Shown: positions 9,175-18,271, counted from the first letter of the stretch. The stretch is DNA of 64,000 nucleotides from Saccharopolyspora sp. SCSIO 74807 (GCF_037023755.1 NZ_CP146100.1:2853501-2917500), one strand, 5' to 3'. Program-made: numbers and translations. The notes: generated from the letters alone by a model not told the origin.

Positions 9175-9375
9175 TCAGTTGTCGTAGCGGCCGGACTTGA
9201 GGGCGGTTATGAACGATAACCATTGCGATGGACTCGTGGTGAGATGTCCGGCGGCACGATCTTTGGTATCGCGGACCGCCGCCGATCCGTCGAGCACACG
9301 GCCGACCTCGACGCACTTGTCCGTGTTGACACTGCGGCTGGACTTTCGCCAGTTGGTGATGTGCTCGGGCATCAT
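9175..9375 (-). CDS. DUF397 domain protein
   Basis: 66 residues, full-length DUF397: NWRKSSRSVNTDKCVEVGRV near the start and SPSQWLSFITALKSGRYDN at the end. It directly follows an XRE-DUF5753 regulator on the same strand, the standard arrangement in Streptomyces and Pseudonocardiaceae. ATG at 9373-9375 is chosen because AAGGAG lies 8 bases upstream. A GTG three codons earlier overlaps the regulator stop but sits too close to that Shine-Dalgarno sequence. DUF397 proteins are thought to antagonise or assist the paired regulator. Confidence 0.9.
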   Translation of the reverse strand: MMPEHITNWRKSSRSVNTDKCVEVGRVLDGSAAVRDTKDRAAGHLTTSPSQWLSFITALKSGRYDN

Positions 9376-9380
9376 GAGTT

Positions 9381-10217
9381 TCACTCCTTCTCTTCCTTCA
9401 ACTTCGCGATGAGCTCGCGCGAATCCGCTTCGCTCATCGACGCCTCCGCGATGGCCTCGGCCGCGTCCCGGTACTGCTGCATGTCGTTCGGCTCGTGCAG
9501 GAAGAGAGCGGAAACCCGATTCTCGAGGTGGACCACCGGACCCTGGTCCGCAAAGTCCATGAGCAGGAAGGGTCCCTCAAGGCCGGGATGCCACTCACAA
9601 CGAGTCGGCATGACCCGGATCGTCACGTTCGGCAGCTGCCCGAAATCCAGCAGCTTCGCGAGCTGATCGGCCATCACCTCGGCGCCACCGATGGTTTGCA
9701 TGAGGACCGGCTCGCCGATGAATGCCTGCATTTGCACAGGGTTCTTCCGGACGATCGCTTCGCGTCGTCCCACGCGGACCGCGACGCGGGTCGCAATTTC
9801 CGATCCGGTGACGTTGCCAGCGACCATGATCGCTCGTGCGTAGTCGGCGGTCTGCAGCAATCCAGGAACCAGATTCGGCGCTACCGTCGTCATCGCGGTT
9901 GCCGTGCTCTCCATGTCGACCAGGGCGCCGAGTTGCCGTTGCTGCTCCGGCATCCCCACGGAAAGCCAGTGCGGGCCGTCCGGGTTGCGTGCGAGTTCTA
10001 CCAGCTCGCTGCGGAGTTCGGCGGGTGCGTCGACTTTCGCCAGGTAAGCCGCGACCATCTCGGGCTTCGGCGAGCGATCGCCCGTCTCCCAGCGGGACAG
10101 CGTCGCGTGTGAGATGTCCAGCGCGGTGGCCAATGTGCGGACGCTGAACCCCGCGGCATCGCGCGCGGTTCGGAGTTCTGCGCCGAGTGCTCGCGCCTTC
10201 GGGGTGGTACCAGCCAT
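9381..10217 (-). CDS. XRE-family regulator with DUF5753 domain
   Basis: 278 residues. The N-terminal HTH_31/XRE domain covers residues 8-65 (LRTARDAAGFSVRTLATALD then SHATLSRWETGDRSPKPEMV). The C-terminal DUF5753 ligand-like domain follows (VPGLLQTADYARAIM, LPNVTIRVMPTRCEWHPGLEGPF). It heads an operon with the DUF397 gene, with about 5 bases between stop and start. Such pairs in actinomycetes control morphological development and secondary metabolism. A second, distinct XRE-DUF5753 gene lies 1 kb away at 11212-12063. Confidence 0.93.
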   Translation of the reverse strand: MAGTTPKARALGAELRTARDAAGFSVRTLATALDISHATLSRWETGDRSPKPEMVAAYLAKVDAPAELRSELVELARNPDGPHWLSVGMPEQQRQLGALVDMESTATAMTTVAPNLVPGLLQTADYARAIMVAGNVTGSEIATRVAVRVGRREAIVRKNPVQMQAFIGEPVLMQTIGGAEVMADQLAKLLDFGQLPNVTIRVMPTRCEWHPGLEGPFLLMDFADQGPVVHLENRVSALFLHEPNDMQQYRDAAEAIAEASMSEADSRELIAKLKEEKE

Positions 10218-10345
10218 GCACCACAGAATATGCCGAGCAGATCGGGAGTTGAAGATCCCCCGAAAGCGTTCTTGCGGCTCCGGAACAGTCGATGATTACC
10301 TGGTGCGGTAACGGCAGAGACAGTCGGTACCAGGGGGATTTCGAG

Positions 10346-10552
10346 ATGACGGACTCGGTGTGGGCGGCTTCGTGCGGCCCGGTGGATTCGCGATGGCATG
10401 TGGTGCGGCGGACCGATGGCGGGGCGTTGCCGTCGGCTTGCGGTGCTTTCGTCTACGGGCCGGTGCATCTGCGGCGCGGCGCTTGCCCGGACGGGGAGTT
10501 CGATCGCGATGCGTGCCGGTCGTGCGCGGAAGTGGGGTCGGGGGATGGCTGA
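10346..10552 (+). CDS. Small cysteine-containing protein, unknown
   Basis: 68 residues starting at an ATG with GGGGGA 8 bases upstream. It has four cysteines arranged as C-x24-C then C-x8-C-x2-C in the tail, suggesting a small metal-binding or zinc-finger-like fold. It is divergent from the XRE-DUF5753/DUF397 operon and overlaps the next small gene by 8 bases. Similar Cys-containing small proteins are common beside these regulators in Pseudonocardiaceae, but no function is established. Confidence 0.6.
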   Translation: MTDSVWAASCGPVDSRWHVVRRTDGGALPSACGAFVYGPVHLRRGACPDGEFDRDACRSCAEVGSGDG

Positions 10553-10778
10553 GGAATCGTTGCGGCACTTCTGGCGGCCGAGCAGTGATTCGGTGCGCCA
10601 CGCCTTCTGGGGGCGCCGGTGGAGTGGCAGAACCGAGGCGACCTCGGTGTGCGGCGCTCAGCTGGAGCTGACCGCTGAAGTGTCCGAAGTGGACTGGTTC
10701 GCGGCGCCGACCTGCCCGGCGTGCAACGGGATTCTGCGCGCGACGCAGCCGACGCCCGGCACGCCCCGATCTGACTAG
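10545..10778 (+). CDS. Small zinc-finger-like protein, unknown
   Basis: 77 residues beginning MAEESLRHFWRPSSDSVRHA and containing ATSVCGAQ and PTCPACNG, a C-x22-C-x2-C pattern typical of small actinobacterial zinc-finger-like proteins that sit next to HTH-DUF397 modules. It overlaps the preceding small gene, so the two are translated from one message. It is followed by a gene-free stretch holding two copies of the 51-bp palindromic element and is convergent with the second XRE-DUF5753 gene. Confidence 0.65.
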   Translation: MAEESLRHFWRPSSDSVRHAFWGRRWSGRTEATSVCGAQLELTAEVSEVDWFAAPTCPACNGILRATQPTPGTPRSD

Positions 10779-10931
10779 CGGCTTCTCCGGGCTCGAGCGG
10801 CCTCCCGCCTCCCCGCCGCACGAGCCCGGGGCGGTCTCCCGCCCGCAGCGGCCGAACTCCGCCGACCGCGCGACGGAGACCGACGGGGGCGCGTCGCGGA
10901 CCCCGACCAGCGACGCGCCCCACCTCTCACC

Positions 10932-10982
10932 GAGTGAACGGCCTGTTCGTCCCAATAGATTGGTCCAACGGTCCGTTCACTC
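10932..10982 (+). repeat. 51-bp palindromic element, copy 1
   Basis: Begins gagtgaacgg and ends ccgttcactc. The outer 16-base arms are complementary with two mismatches and the centre holds ccaatagattgg, itself an inverted repeat. Same length and orientation as five other copies; its partner starts 134 bases downstream. Confidence 0.9.
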
Positions 10983-11065
10983 CTCGCGAAACCCCGACCC
11001 AGCCGCTCCGCTGAGCACAAGAACCGACACGCCCGCGCATCACTCGCTCCGGGTGAAGTGGACCC

Positions 11066-11116
11066 GAGTGAACGGCCTGTTGGTCCGGCTAGATTGGGCG
11101 AACGGTCCGTTCACTC
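11066..11116 (+). repeat. 51-bp palindromic element, copy 2
   Basis: Same 51-base layout: gagtgaacgg, a centre with ctagattggg, and ccgttcactc, followed by ctggagaa. The arms have two mismatches. Second member of the first pair. Confidence 0.9.
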
Positions 11117-11211
11117 CTGGAGAACGTGGGTGCTGTGCGCGGCTCAGCGGTTCCGGTGGCACGGTTGCGTACTGAGCGCGACGAATACCGTCCACATCGG
11201 ATCGGGATTCT

Positions 11212-12063
11212 TCAGAGTGTCGCGATTTCCTCCTGCGCCTCGAAATGCTCGGCGTGGGTGGTGATCAGCCGACGCGAGTCCGCCACGTCCAGCGCCACCC
11301 GGTCCAGCTCGGCGAGCGAGCCGCGGAACGGGGCGTCGTCCTCCGGCTCGGCCAGCAGCGCACCGGTTTCCTGGCTCTGCACCAGCACGCTGGTCATGCC
11401 GTGCTCGAACTCGATCAGCGTGAACGCGCCGTTCAGCCCGATGTGCGCGCCGAGTTCGGTGGGCAGCACCCGCACCGAGACGTGCTCGGCCTGCTGCTCG
11501 GCCAGGTGCCGCAACTGCCGGGCCGCGACCGCGGGGCCGCCGACGGGTCTGCGCAGCACCGACTCGTCCAGGAACGCCTCGAACGCGACCGGCTCCGCGC
11601 GGTGCAGAATGCCCTGGCGCACCTGCCAGACGTTGGCCGCCTCGTCGGTGTTGCGGGATTCCGCGGCGTTTCCACCGAGCACCGCCTCCGAATAGGCGCG
11701 GATCTGCAGCAGCCCCGGCACGTAGGCCAGCGCGAGTTCGGCGATGCGGCTGGCCCGCTGTTCCGCGTCGATGGTGGCCCGCACGTGCGCGGACAACCCG
11801 CTCATCGCCTCCCACCAAGCGGGGTGGTCCAGTTCTTCGGCCAGTCCCAGCAGGTATTCGCGCCGCTGCCCGCGGATGCGCAGCACCGCGAGGATCGCGG
11901 CGAGGTCCGCTGCGGTCAGGCCGCGCTGGGCGGTTTCGATCCGGCTGACCTTCGCGATGCTCCACCCGAGCTGTTCGGCCACGAGCCCTTGCGACATGCC
12001 GCTGCCTTTGCGCGCGGCCCGGACCTCGGCAGCCAGCGCCCGCGCGCGGGGGGAGTTCGACAT
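11212..12063 (-). CDS. XRE-family regulator with DUF5753 domain
   Basis: 283 residues. The N-terminal HTH (residues 5-62) shows EVRAARKGSGMSQGLVAEQL and SIAKVSRIETAQRGLTAADL. DUF5753 follows with YVPGLLQIRAYSEAV, LRHLAEQQAEHVSVRVLPTE and GAHIGLNGAFTLIEF. No DUF397 gene follows it; it is convergent with the small Cys-protein genes across the paired palindromes. The ATG at 12061-12063 gives a normal HTH start; an upstream extension in the same frame has no family character. The regulated gene is unknown. Confidence 0.92.
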   Translation of the reverse strand: MSNSPRARALAAEVRAARKGSGMSQGLVAEQLGWSIAKVSRIETAQRGLTAADLAAILAVLRIRGQRREYLLGLAEELDHPAWWEAMSGLSAHVRATIDAEQRASRIAELALAYVPGLLQIRAYSEAVLGGNAAESRNTDEAANVWQVRQGILHRAEPVAFEAFLDESVLRRPVGGPAVAARQLRHLAEQQAEHVSVRVLPTELGAHIGLNGAFTLIEFEHGMTSVLVQSQETGALLAEPEDDAPFRGSLAELDRVALDVADSRRLITTHAEHFEAQEEIATL

Positions 12064-12345
12064 GGTTACCAGAATATGATCAGCGCGCGGACAAATCTTT
12101 CGCTCGATCAGGTGTTTGTGCAGTTGCCGGACTTCGGCAATGTTTTGCCGAATCCGGTAAGAATCCCACTGCGGCGCTGTTTTCGCAGGTGCATCCGTTG
12201 CGGGGCAAATGGCAGCCGGTGGGTATATTCCAAAGTTTTCGCGGCAATTTCCAGCGAAACGAGTATCGGGCTTTCCCGGCGCACGCGTCCGGCCGCAGCG
12301 CACACCATGGCCCGCAGCGCCCCGGCGACTGCTAGAAACCCGGCC

Positions 12346-13269
12346 ATGAGTCCTGAACTACCGGCGATCTCCGCCGAGGTCCGCGAGGCGGTCGGCGACG
12401 GCAGACCCGTGGTCGCCCTCGAAACGAGCATCATCACGCACGGCCTGCCACGCCCGCGCAACGCCGAAATCGCCGAAGAAGCCGAAGAATCGCTGCGCCG
12501 CGCCGGAGTGGTCCCCGCGACCACCGGCGTGCTCGACGGCGTGCCCAAGGTCGGGCTCACCCCCGGCGAACTGCACCGGCTCGCCGGAACCGACGCGGCC
12601 AAGGCCAGCGTGCGGGACCTGCCCGTGCTGTGGGCGAAATCGAGGTCCGCGGGCACGACCGTCGCGGCCACGGCCTGGCTGGCGCATCGGGCCGGGCTGG
12701 AGTTCTTCGCCACCGGCGGGCTCGGCGGGGTGCACCACGGAGCCGCGGGCGGCATCGAAGAACCGCCGAGCTACGACGAATCCGCCGACCTGCCGCTGCT
12801 GGCGACGCTGCCGATCACCGTCGTCACCGCGGGCGTGAAGTCGATCCTGGACCGGGCGGCGACGCTGGAGCGGATGGAGACGCTGGGAATCACGGTCGTC
12901 GGGTTCGGCACCGACCGGTTCCCCGGGTTCTACGTCGCGGATTCCGGTCTCGCGCTGGATCACCGCCTGGACACTCCTGCCGAGGTGGCCGCGCTGCTCA
13001 CCGCCCGCCGCAAGCTCGGGCTGCGCGCGGCGACGGTGCTGGCCAACCCGGTCCCGCTGCCCGCGCAGCTCGACCCGGAACTGCACGAGCAGGTCGTCGC
13101 CGAAGCCTGGCAGGCCGCCCGGGAACGCGGCATCAGCGGTCCGGCGACCACGCCCTTCCTGCTCGAGCACATCCGGGCGGCGACCGGTGATCGCAGCCTG
13201 GAGGCGAACCTGGCCGCCTACTTCCACAACATCGCGGTCGCCGCGGAGTGCGCGCACGCGGCGGGCTGA
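12346..13269 (+). CDS. psuG: Pseudouridine-5'-phosphate glycosidase
   Basis: 307 residues, the usual PsuG length. It catalyses the reversible breakage of the C-C bond of pseudouridine 5'-phosphate to uracil and ribose 5-phosphate. Visible family landmarks are ALETSIITHGLPRP at the start, TGVLDGVPKVGLT, FFATGGLGGVHHG, PSYDESADL (metal-site Asp) and AGVKSILD, where Lys165 should form the Schiff base. No pseudouridine kinase (PsuK) lies nearby, which is common in actinomycetes. The Shine-Dalgarno sequence is weak; an alternative upstream ATG in frame would add 13 residues. Confidence 0.93.
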   Translation: MSPELPAISAEVREAVGDGRPVVALETSIITHGLPRPRNAEIAEEAEESLRRAGVVPATTGVLDGVPKVGLTPGELHRLAGTDAAKASVRDLPVLWAKSRSAGTTVAATAWLAHRAGLEFFATGGLGGVHHGAAGGIEEPPSYDESADLPLLATLPITVVTAGVKSILDRAATLERMETLGITVVGFGTDRFPGFYVADSGLALDHRLDTPAEVAALLTARRKLGLRAATVLANPVPLPAQLDPELHEQVVAEAWQAARERGISGPATTPFLLEHIRAATGDRSLEANLAAYFHNIAVAAECAHAAG

Positions 13270-13434
13270 ACGTGTTGCGCAGCGCCGCGGTGACATGGGG
13301 CGCGGTGCCCGCGCGGTGACATGGGGGGCGCGCACCCGCGCGGCGAAATCCGCGCAGTGAGATTTACCCAGTTCGTCCCCGCCCGGTCACCGTCTCCTCA
13401 CCCGAGGTGAGCCTGCGGCGGCGACGGTGGGCGG

Positions 13435-14367
13435 GTGAGCGAGCTGCGAACGGAAGCCACCGGCGCCCGCCCGGTGCGGACGTTGGTGGCGCTCGGCGAC
13501 TCGACCACCCTCGGCATCGGCGACAAGCTGCCCGGCGGCGGGTGGCGCGGATTCGGCCCGCTGCTCGCGGACGCGCTCGGCGGGGCGGCGCTGACGAACC
13601 TCTCGACATCCGGAGCGCGGGTCGCCGACGTGCACGGCGAGCAGTACCCGGCGGCGCTGCGGCTGCGGCCGGACGCGGTGGCGCTGGTGGTGGGCATGAA
13701 CGACACCCTGCGCTCGGACTTCGACCCGGCGCGGATGCGCGGGCAGCTGGACGCGGTGATCGGCGGGCTCACCGGCGCAGGCGCACTCGTGGTCACCGCG
13801 CGGTACCACGACCACGGCCGGGTGTTCCGGTTGCCCGCGCCGCTGCACCGCGCGCTGCGCAAACGGATCGAGCAGGTCAACGAGGTCATCGACGCGGTGG
13901 TCGCGCGGCACGGCGCGTGCTGCGTCGACCTGGACGCGCTGCCCGGTGCCTACGAGCTCGCGACGTGGGCGGTGGACCGGCTGCACCCGTCCGAACTCGG
14001 GCACCGGATGCTGGCGCGGGCGATGGCCGACTCGCTGGCCGGCGCCGGGTGCCCGGTGCCGTGCCCGGTGAGCCTGCGCTGCTCCGGCGGCGCGCGGGTG
14101 CGGGCTTGGCAGCACTTGGCGTGGCTGCTGTTCAAGGGCGTGCCGTGGCTGTTCCGGCGCGGATTCGACCTGCTGCCGCACGGGGTGCTGGTGGTGTGGC
14201 GCGAGACCGTGGCGATGCGCAGGGAACGGCGGGCCAGGCGGCGGCTCAAGCTGGTCGAGCCTGCGCGGCCGGAGCCCTCCGGTTCCCTGCCGCCCGATTC
14301 GCTGCACTCCGAGCCCCTGCCGTCCGAGTCGTTCCCGCTCGGCCCGGGGGAGGAGCGGTCTGGTTGA
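13435..14367 (+). CDS. SGNH/GDSL hydrolase
   Basis: 310 residues. Block I is VALGDSTTLGIGD (nucleophile Ser23), block III is GMND and block V is DRLHP (Asp181, His184), giving the catalytic triad of the SGNH esterase/lipase fold. No signal peptide is present, so it is probably cytoplasmic. After residue 240 a basic stretch (RRERRARRRLK) and a Pro/Ser-rich tail follow, outside the catalytic domain. Substrate unknown. The start is GTG with only a weak purine-rich upstream sequence. Confidence 0.87.
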   Translation: MSELRTEATGARPVRTLVALGDSTTLGIGDKLPGGGWRGFGPLLADALGGAALTNLSTSGARVADVHGEQYPAALRLRPDAVALVVGMNDTLRSDFDPARMRGQLDAVIGGLTGAGALVVTARYHDHGRVFRLPAPLHRALRKRIEQVNEVIDAVVARHGACCVDLDALPGAYELATWAVDRLHPSELGHRMLARAMADSLAGAGCPVPCPVSLRCSGGARVRAWQHLAWLLFKGVPWLFRRGFDLLPHGVLVVWRETVAMRRERRARRRLKLVEPARPEPSGSLPPDSLHSEPLPSESFPLGPGEERSG

Positions 14368-14693
14368 ACCGACCTGCCGAAAACCCGAGCGCGAGCCGCG
14401 TCGATCTGCCGGCCCCGGCGCGAGCCGTGCCGACCTGCTTGCGGAACTCCGGACGCCAGCCCCGCTGATCTCCCGGCGCCGACTGCGCCGAGCTGCCGAC
14501 GGATGCCGGAAGCACCAGCGGCGGCGAGCGATCCGGCGGTACCCGGCAGCCTCCTCGGATGCGGCGCCGAGCGGCATCCGGCGCAGCGCACCCCGCTGCT
14601 CCTTCACCCGAACAGCCCAGAATGAACGTGAAACCCTTTCATTTTCGGGCTCCGCCGATTAGCGTCCCGCGGCAGATCGACGGGGAGGATCGG
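14368..14693. other. Intergenic, promoter region of the acylase gene
   Basis: 326 bases with no supported gene. The last 70 bases are less G+C-rich than the surroundings and end in GGGGAGG, the ribosome-binding site of the downstream acylase, so a promoter here is likely, but no clear -10/-35 pair could be assigned. Confidence 0.5.
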
Positions 14694-17549
14694 ATGACAG
14701 GGCACCGCAGCATCGCTTTGCTCAGCGTGGGGACCGTGCTCGGTGCTCTGCTCCTGGCTCCGCCCGCGACCGCGAGCCCGCAGCCGGACCCGGTGCGCAA
14801 CCCCGCGCCGGACTACTGCGGCGACCAGTGCCACCACGTGCTGCCGCCCGGTCAGAACGGCAACGCGACGCTGGCCGACCTCGCCGGGCACATGCTGCTG
14901 GGCACGATGCCGCCGCACTCCGACGACCAGCTCGGCAAGTACGACGACCTCGCCGCCGGTTACAAGCAGCTCGACACCGGCACGATCAACGAGTTCTTCA
15001 ACGACAACTCCTTCGGCGTGGCGCCGGACGACGTCGAGCGCCGCTACCAGCCGCGCGAGGACGTCACGGTGGTCCGCGACAAGACCGCCGGAATCCCGCA
15101 CATCTACGGCAGCACCCGCGGCGGCACGACGTTCGGCGCCGGTTACACGACCGCCGAGGACAAGCTGTTCCTGATGGACGCGCTGCGCCGCGCGGGCCGC
15201 GGCGAGGTGACCCCGTTCGCGGGCGGTGCCGCGGCGAACCGGAAGCTGGAGCAGGACTTCTTCGCCACCTCCCCGTACACCGAGCAGGAGCTGCAGCAGC
15301 AGATCGACTCGGCTGCGCAAGAAGGACCGGCGGGCGAGCAGGCGCTCGCCGATGCGAAGTCCTACGTGGACGGAATCAACGACTACATCGCGCAGGCGCA
15401 CCACGACCGGACCTTCCCGGGTGAGTACGTCGCCACCGGGCACGTCGACGCGATCACCAACGAAGGCGAGATCGAGCCGTTCAAGCTCACCGACCTCGTC
15501 GTGCTCGCCTCGCTGGTCGGCGCGCAATTCGGCGGCGGAGGCGGCAACGAGGTGCAGCACGCCGTCGCCCGGATGCAGCTGCAGGAGAAGTTCGGGCCGG
15601 AACGCGGCGAACAGGTGTGGCGCACCTTCCGCGCGGAGAACGACCCGGAAGCCATCTCGACCGTCCACAACGGACAGAAGTTCCCGTATGCGACGACGCC
15701 GGAGGATCCGCGCGGCGAAGCGCTGCCGGACCCGGGCTCGGTGACTCCGCAGCAACAGGTCTTCGACCCGACCGGCTCGGCCAACGACCCGGACAGCGGT
15801 GCCGACAAACCGAAATCCCGCCAGCATCCGCTGCCTTCGGACCTCGATCCGGTGGAGTCGCTGCGCGGCATCTTCGACGACGGCGTGGTGCCCGCGGACC
15901 TGGCCGAACCGCGCGGCATGTCCAACGCGCTGGCCGTTTCCGGCGCGCACACCGAAAGCGGCAACCCGGTGGCCGTTTTCGGGCCGCAGACCGGGTATTT
16001 CGCCCCGCAGCTGCTGACCTTGCAGGAGCTGCAGGGGCCGGGGATCTCCTCGAAGGGCGCGTCGTTCGCGGGCCTGAGCTTCTACACGCTGCTCGGCCGC
16101 GGCCAGGACTACTCGTGGAGCGCGACGACCGCGGCGCAGGACATGATCGACACCTACGCCGTCGAGCTGTGCGAACCGGACGGGCGGCCGGTGACCAAGG
16201 ACTCCGGCCACTACCTGTTCCGCGGCGAGTGCCTGCCGATGGAGCAGGTCGAGCGGCGCAACTCCTGGGAACCGAACCTCGGCGACGACACCTCGGAAGG
16301 CTCCTACCGGCTGGTGTCGCTGCGCACGCGCTACGGGCCGGTGACGCATCGCGCCACGATCGACGGCAAACCGGTCGCCTACACCACCGCGCGCTCCACG
16401 TTCAAGCACGAGGTGGACTCCATCATCGGCTTCCAGAAGTTCAACGACCCCAACGTGATCACCTCGCCGCAGGCGTTCCAGCGGGCCGCGCAGGACGTGA
16501 ACTACACGTTCAACTGGTTCTACGCCGACTCCGCGCACACCGCCTACTTCAACTCGGGCGACAACCCGCAGCGGCCGTCCGATGTGGACTCGAACATGCC
16601 GGTGCGGTCGGGATTCGACTGGCGCGGCTGGGATCCGGACACCAACACCGCGGATTACACGCCGCCCGAGCAGCATCCGCAGGTCGTCGATCAGGACTAC
16701 CTGATCAGCTGGAACAACAAGCAAGCGCCCGGAACCGCCGGTGCGCTGCCGAACATGGGCGCGGTGCAGCGCGGCGACCTGCTCGACTCGCGGGTGCGGG
16801 ACCTGGTCGAGCGAAGTGACGTTGATCGCGCCGACCTCACCAAGGCCATGGAGGACGCGGCGCTGACCGACCTCAAGGCCGAGCGCGTGCTGCCGGATCT
16901 GCTGCGAGTGCTGGAATCCGCGCCGGTCAACGACCCGGGGACGGCCCGGCGGATCGAGTCGCTGCGCGCCTGGCTCGCCGACGGCGGCAAGCGCACCGAA
17001 ACCGAACCGGGCAGCCACGAGTACGAGCACGACGAAGCGATCAAGCTCATGGACGCGTGGTGGCCGCTGCTGACGCGGGGGATCTTCGAACCCGCGGTCG
17101 GGCCGGACGCGTTCCGGGCGCTCACCGAGGCCGAGCAGATCAACGAGTCGCCTTCCGGTTGGCAGAACGCCCAGCCGGGCGAGCACGTCGGGCAGGAGCA
17201 CCAGGGCTCGGCGTTCCTGGACGGCTGGTACGGGCAGGTGTCGAAGAACATCCGCGGCGCGCTCGGCGAACCCGTGCCTGGCGGGTTCCCCGAGGTCAAC
17301 GGCAAGCAGACGTTGTGCGGTGGCGGGGATCTCGGCGAATGCCGGCAGACGTTGCTGGACACGCTCGCCGCGGCCGACGCCGAACCGCCCGAGCAGACCT
17401 ACCCCGGCGACGGCGACTGCGAACCCGGCGACCAGTGGTGCGCCGACTCGCTGATCCACAACAAGATCGGCGGCATCGCACAGGACAAGGCCACTTGGCA
17501 GAACCGCCCCACCTACCAGCAGGTCGTCGAATTCCCCGCGCACCGCTGA
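14694..17549 (+). CDS. Secreted penicillin acylase family protein (Ntn hydrolase)
   Basis: 951 residues with a signal peptide at 1-27 (cleavage after ATA). The precursor architecture of the penicillin/acyl-homoserine-lactone acylase family is seen: an alpha-chain region with TVVRDKTAGIPHIYGSTRG and FGAGYTTAEDKLFLMDALRR, a spacer, then GMSNALAVSG, where Ser410 would become the N-terminal nucleophile of the beta chain after self-cleavage. Substrates in the family include N-acyl amides such as penicillins, quorum-sensing lactones and lipopeptides; the substrate here is unknown. ATG is preceded by GGGGAGG. The linker before the nucleophile is rich in Pro/Asp/Ser. Two 51-bp palindromes follow the gene. 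Confidence 0.9.
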   Translation: MTGHRSIALLSVGTVLGALLLAPPATASPQPDPVRNPAPDYCGDQCHHVLPPGQNGNATLADLAGHMLLGTMPPHSDDQLGKYDDLAAGYKQLDTGTINEFFNDNSFGVAPDDVERRYQPREDVTVVRDKTAGIPHIYGSTRGGTTFGAGYTTAEDKLFLMDALRRAGRGEVTPFAGGAAANRKLEQDFFATSPYTEQELQQQIDSAAQEGPAGEQALADAKSYVDGINDYIAQAHHDRTFPGEYVATGHVDAITNEGEIEPFKLTDLVVLASLVGAQFGGGGGNEVQHAVARMQLQEKFGPERGEQVWRTFRAENDPEAISTVHNGQKFPYATTPEDPRGEALPDPGSVTPQQQVFDPTGSANDPDSGADKPKSRQHPLPSDLDPVESLRGIFDDGVVPADLAEPRGMSNALAVSGAHTESGNPVAVFGPQTGYFAPQLLTLQELQGPGISSKGASFAGLSFYTLLGRGQDYSWSATTAAQDMIDTYAVELCEPDGRPVTKDSGHYLFRGECLPMEQVERRNSWEPNLGDDTSEGSYRLVSLRTRYGPVTHRATIDGKPVAYTTARSTFKHEVDSIIGFQKFNDPNVITSPQAFQRAAQDVNYTFNWFYADSAHTAYFNSGDNPQRPSDVDSNMPVRSGFDWRGWDPDTNTADYTPPEQHPQVVDQDYLISWNNKQAPGTAGALPNMGAVQRGDLLDSRVRDLVERSDVDRADLTKAMEDAALTDLKAERVLPDLLRVLESAPVNDPGTARRIESLRAWLADGGKRTETEPGSHEYEHDEAIKLMDAWWPLLTRGIFEPAVGPDAFRALTEAEQINESPSGWQNAQPGEHVGQEHQGSAFLDGWYGQVSKNIRGALGEPVPGGFPEVNGKQTLCGGGDLGECRQTLLDTLAAADAEPPEQTYPGDGDCEPGDQWCADSLIHNKIGGIAQDKATWQNRPTYQQVVEFPAHR

Positions 17550-17616
17550 GGATTCCGTTCGCGAGCAGCAACGCGGCGGTGCCGGTGGCGGAGCCGCACC
17601 GAACCCGGCCCGCTCC

Positions 17617-17667
17617 GAGTGAACGGACCGCTGGTCCCACTAGATTGGTCGAACAGGCCGTTCACTC
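17617..17667 (+). repeat. 51-bp palindromic element, copy 3
   Basis: gagtgaacgg, a centre with cccactagattggtcg and ccgttcactc, followed by ctggagaaac. Same orientation as all other copies; the partner starts 109 bases downstream. Confidence 0.92.
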
Positions 17668-17725
17668 CTGGAGAAACCGTGCGGCCGACACACGGGCGAA
17701 CCGCTCGATCCGGGCGACTCGGGCC

Positions 17726-17776
17726 GAGTGAACGGACTGTTGGTCCCACTAGATTGGTCGAACAGTCCGTTCACTC
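17726..17776 (+). repeat. 51-bp palindromic element, copy 4 (perfect arms)
   Basis: The arms gagtgaacggactgtt and aacagtccgttcactc are perfect 16-base complements around a 19-base centre, making this the best-preserved copy. It is followed by ctggagaaaa. Confidence 0.93.
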
Positions 17777-17878
17777 CTGGAGAAAACGGGAGTCGGTGTC
17801 ACGCGGTCGCCGTGTTCCGGGCGGCGTGATCGATGCACTACCGTTCGTGTCGGAAACGATCACGAGCTGAGGAGCAAC

Positions 17879-18271
17879 ATGGCCACCTGGGGCGACATCG
17901 CCACTTTCGTCCGCTCCGAGTACAAGGTCATCGAGGACACCGGCGACGAGATCCGGATCCTCATCGAGTACGAGGACCACCGCAGCCAGGTCATCATGAT
18001 CTGCCGCGAGGAGCTGGACAAGCGCGAGGACTGGGTGCAGATCGCCTCGGTGTGCGGGCGCGTCGCGGATGTGGACCTGCACCGGCTGCTCGCGGAGATC
18101 GGCGAGACCTCCGTCGTGTGCGGCGCGGTCATCATGGGCGAGCACGTGGTGCTGCGGCACTCGATCCCGCTGATGAACCTGGACATCAACGAGTTCATCG
18201 ACCCGCTGACCTTCGTGTCCGACACGGCGGACCACATCGAAGAAATCTTCTTCGGCGGCGATGGATATTGA
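17879..18271 (+). CDS. YbjN-like (T3SS chaperone fold) protein
   Basis: 130 residues of the YbjN-domain type common in actinomycetes, starting MATWGDIATFVRSEYKV and containing SQVIMICREEL and LLAEIGETSVVCGAV. The fold resembles type III secretion chaperones, but in actinobacteria the role is unknown. The start has gaggag 6 bases upstream. It stands alone between a palindrome pair and a complex inverted repeat. Confidence 0.85.
   Translation: MATWGDIATFVRSEYKVIEDTGDEIRILIEYEDHRSQVIMICREELDKREDWVQIASVCGRVADVDLHRLLAEIGETSVVCGAVIMGEHVVLRHSIPLMNLDINEFIDPLTFVSDTADHIEEIFFGGDGY

Larger units (their letters stand above)
10779..11211. other. Convergent intergenic region with paired 51-bp elements
   Basis: 433 bases without a supported gene between two convergent transcription units. 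The two 51-bp palindromes (separate entries) are the only clear structure; each is followed by a purine-rich stretch (tcctcgcgaaa or tcctggagaa). Confidence 0.6.
17550..17878. other. Intergenic region with second pair of 51-bp elements
   Basis: 329 bases between two co-directional genes. Apart from the two 51-bp palindromes (separate entries) only the ribosome-binding site of the YbjN gene (gaggag) is evident. Confidence 0.6.

Noticed and set aside
14604..17543. A 979-codon minus-strand frame opposite the penicillin acylase gene
   Set aside because: Composition is Arg/Val/His-skewed with no domain character, and the plus-strand acylase has a signal peptide, catalytic motif and ribosome-binding site.
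17619..17870. Small frames through the 51-bp repeats (and the equivalents at 10960-11264)
   Set aside because: They exist only because the repeat is open in some frames; no ribosome-binding site or conserved protein.
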